Below are positions 33,399 to 33,867 of a stretch of 33,867 nt of DNA, piece after piece. Every line of letters starts with the position of its first letter. Position 1 is the stretch's first letter. A program made the position numbers and the translations under genes. The notes under the pieces were generated by a model. That model searched no databases. It was not told the DNA's origin and was given only the letters and a program-made list of their open reading frames with translations. Source of the DNA: Bacilli bacterium (GTDB lineage Bacteria; Bacillota; Bacilli; Bacillales; Amphibacillaceae); the NCBI GenBank assembly GCA_012838505.1, contig DUPD01000044.1, positions 1-33,867 on the forward strand, given 5' to 3'.

Positions 33399-33482
33399 GC
33401 GGTCGTGGCGGAATGGCAGACGCGCTAGGTTGAGGGCCTAGTCGGGGTTTACTCGGTGGAGGTTCAAGTCCTCTCGACCGCA
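33399..33482 (+). tRNA. tRNA-Leu (GAG), no encoded CCA
   Basis: Acceptor GCGGTCG pairs with CGACCGC, discriminator A at 33482, no CCA in the DNA. Anticodon loop TTGAGGG between CTAGG and CCTAG gives GAG. A long variable arm (GTCGGGGTTTACTCGGT) fits leucine. Confidence 0.94.
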
Positions 33483-33503
33483 TATCCTTTTTAAAAAAGA
33501 TCC

Positions 33504-33533
33504 TTGACAACAAAAAGGATAACATGATACAAT
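33504..33533 (+). promoter_or_regulatory. Promoter of the tRNA-Gly/tRNA-Ile/16S transcript
   Basis: TTGACA (33504-33509), 18-base spacer, TACAAT (33528-33533) with an extended -10 TGA. It probably drives tRNA-Gly, tRNA-Ile and the rRNA operon. The -35 lies inside the loop of a 10-bp inverted repeat (33483-33492 with 33512-33521). Confidence 0.8.
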
Positions 33534-33606
33534 AAAGGACGTCGCTTGTTGACGATGTAAGTTATTTTTAAAAAAGTTCACTAGATATGATGAAGTACAT
33601 TTTAAT

Positions 33607-33680
33607 GCGGGTGTAGTTTAGTGGTAAAACCTCAGCCTTCCAAGCTGATGACGAGAGTTCGATTCTCTTCACCCGCTCCA
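33607..33680 (+). tRNA. tRNA-Gly (TCC)
   Basis: Acceptor GCGGGTG pairs with CACCCGC, followed by T and encoded CCA. The anticodon loop CTTCCAA gives TCC. Confidence 0.96.
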
Positions 33681-33684
33681 TTAA

Positions 33685-33761
<77 letters not shown>

Positions 33762-33867
33762 TTGATCTTTGAAAACTGAATCCAAACAACCAAAGAAGTT
33801 AAGAAAAGAAGTAAACAGAAGCTAGTGCTTCAAGAACGAGTTAATTCAACTCAATCAATTTTATTGA
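33762..33867 (+). other. 16S rRNA leader; 16S gene begins at or just beyond the window edge
   Basis: GATCTTTGAAAACTGAA (33764-33780) is the boxA-like leader element found before Bacillaceae rRNA genes. Short hairpins follow (GAAGC-TAGT-GCTTC, GAGTT-AATTC-AACTC). The last bases TTTATTGA (33860-33867) look like the first bases of mature 16S rRNA, which in B. subtilis reads TTTATCGGAGAGTTTGATC. The body of the gene is outside the window. Confidence 0.75.

Overview
The window looks like chromosome of a low-GC, Gram-positive, probably spore-forming member of the Bacillaceae. The evidence is strong AGGAGG-type ribosome binding sites, many TTG starts, a complete Bacillus-type sigma-B operon, a YppG-like protein, and a gene order from cshA to the tRNA block that closely follows the Bacillus subtilis ydbR-ydcK-trnS region as I remember it. 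The acidic linker of PstS would fit a halophilic or alkaliphilic lineage, but genus cannot be fixed from the sequence.

Layout. 1-125: right end of an IS200/IS605-type element, abutting a Pho-box promoter. 126-3922: pstS-pstC-pstA-pstB phosphate importer with an attenuator-like hairpin after pstS and no phoU. 3932-5738: lone short alpha-glucan phosphorylase behind a perfect cre site. 5747-7737 (minus strand): orphan FtsX/MacB-type permease preceded by fused remnants of two unrelated ABC genes. 7808-9898: HD hydrolase, CapA-like lipoprotein and a doubtful small ORF. 9920-13055: acetyltransferase, EcsAB-like ABC transporter and a MarR regulator, with ATGA overlaps. 13128-15580: glutaredoxin-like gene behind a sigma-B-type promoter, yppG, esterase, and degV (minus strand). 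15581-16110: a 530-base stretch without a convincing gene, holding an intrinsic terminator and a compact three-way-junction RNA candidate upstream of the DEAD-box helicase cshA.

17622-23639: rhomboid protease, acpS, nnrD/nnrE fusion, ydcC-like lipoprotein, alr, and the EndoAI/EndoA (MazEF-type) toxin-antitoxin pair. 23760-28683: rsbR-rsbS-rsbT-rsbU-rsbV-rsbW-sigB-rsbX, the general stress module. RsbR/S/T form the stressosome output, RsbU dephosphorylates RsbV, RsbV frees SigB from RsbW, and RsbX resets the system; an internal sigma-B-type promoter precedes rsbV. 28723-32600: tex, a solitary carbamate kinase gene with a possible ArgR site, and an SprT-like zinc protein. 32690-33867: nine tRNA genes (Asn, Ser, Glu, Asp, Gln, Lys, Leu, Gly, Ile) and the leader of a 16S rRNA gene that begins at the window edge.

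The least explained element is the structured RNA candidate at 15855-15947: a 12-bp closing helix, two adjacent hairpins and a possible loop-junction pseudoknot, in a riboswitch-like arrangement that I cannot assign to a known class. The gene-level content is otherwise mostly conserved core functions. No CRISPR array or prophage is visible.
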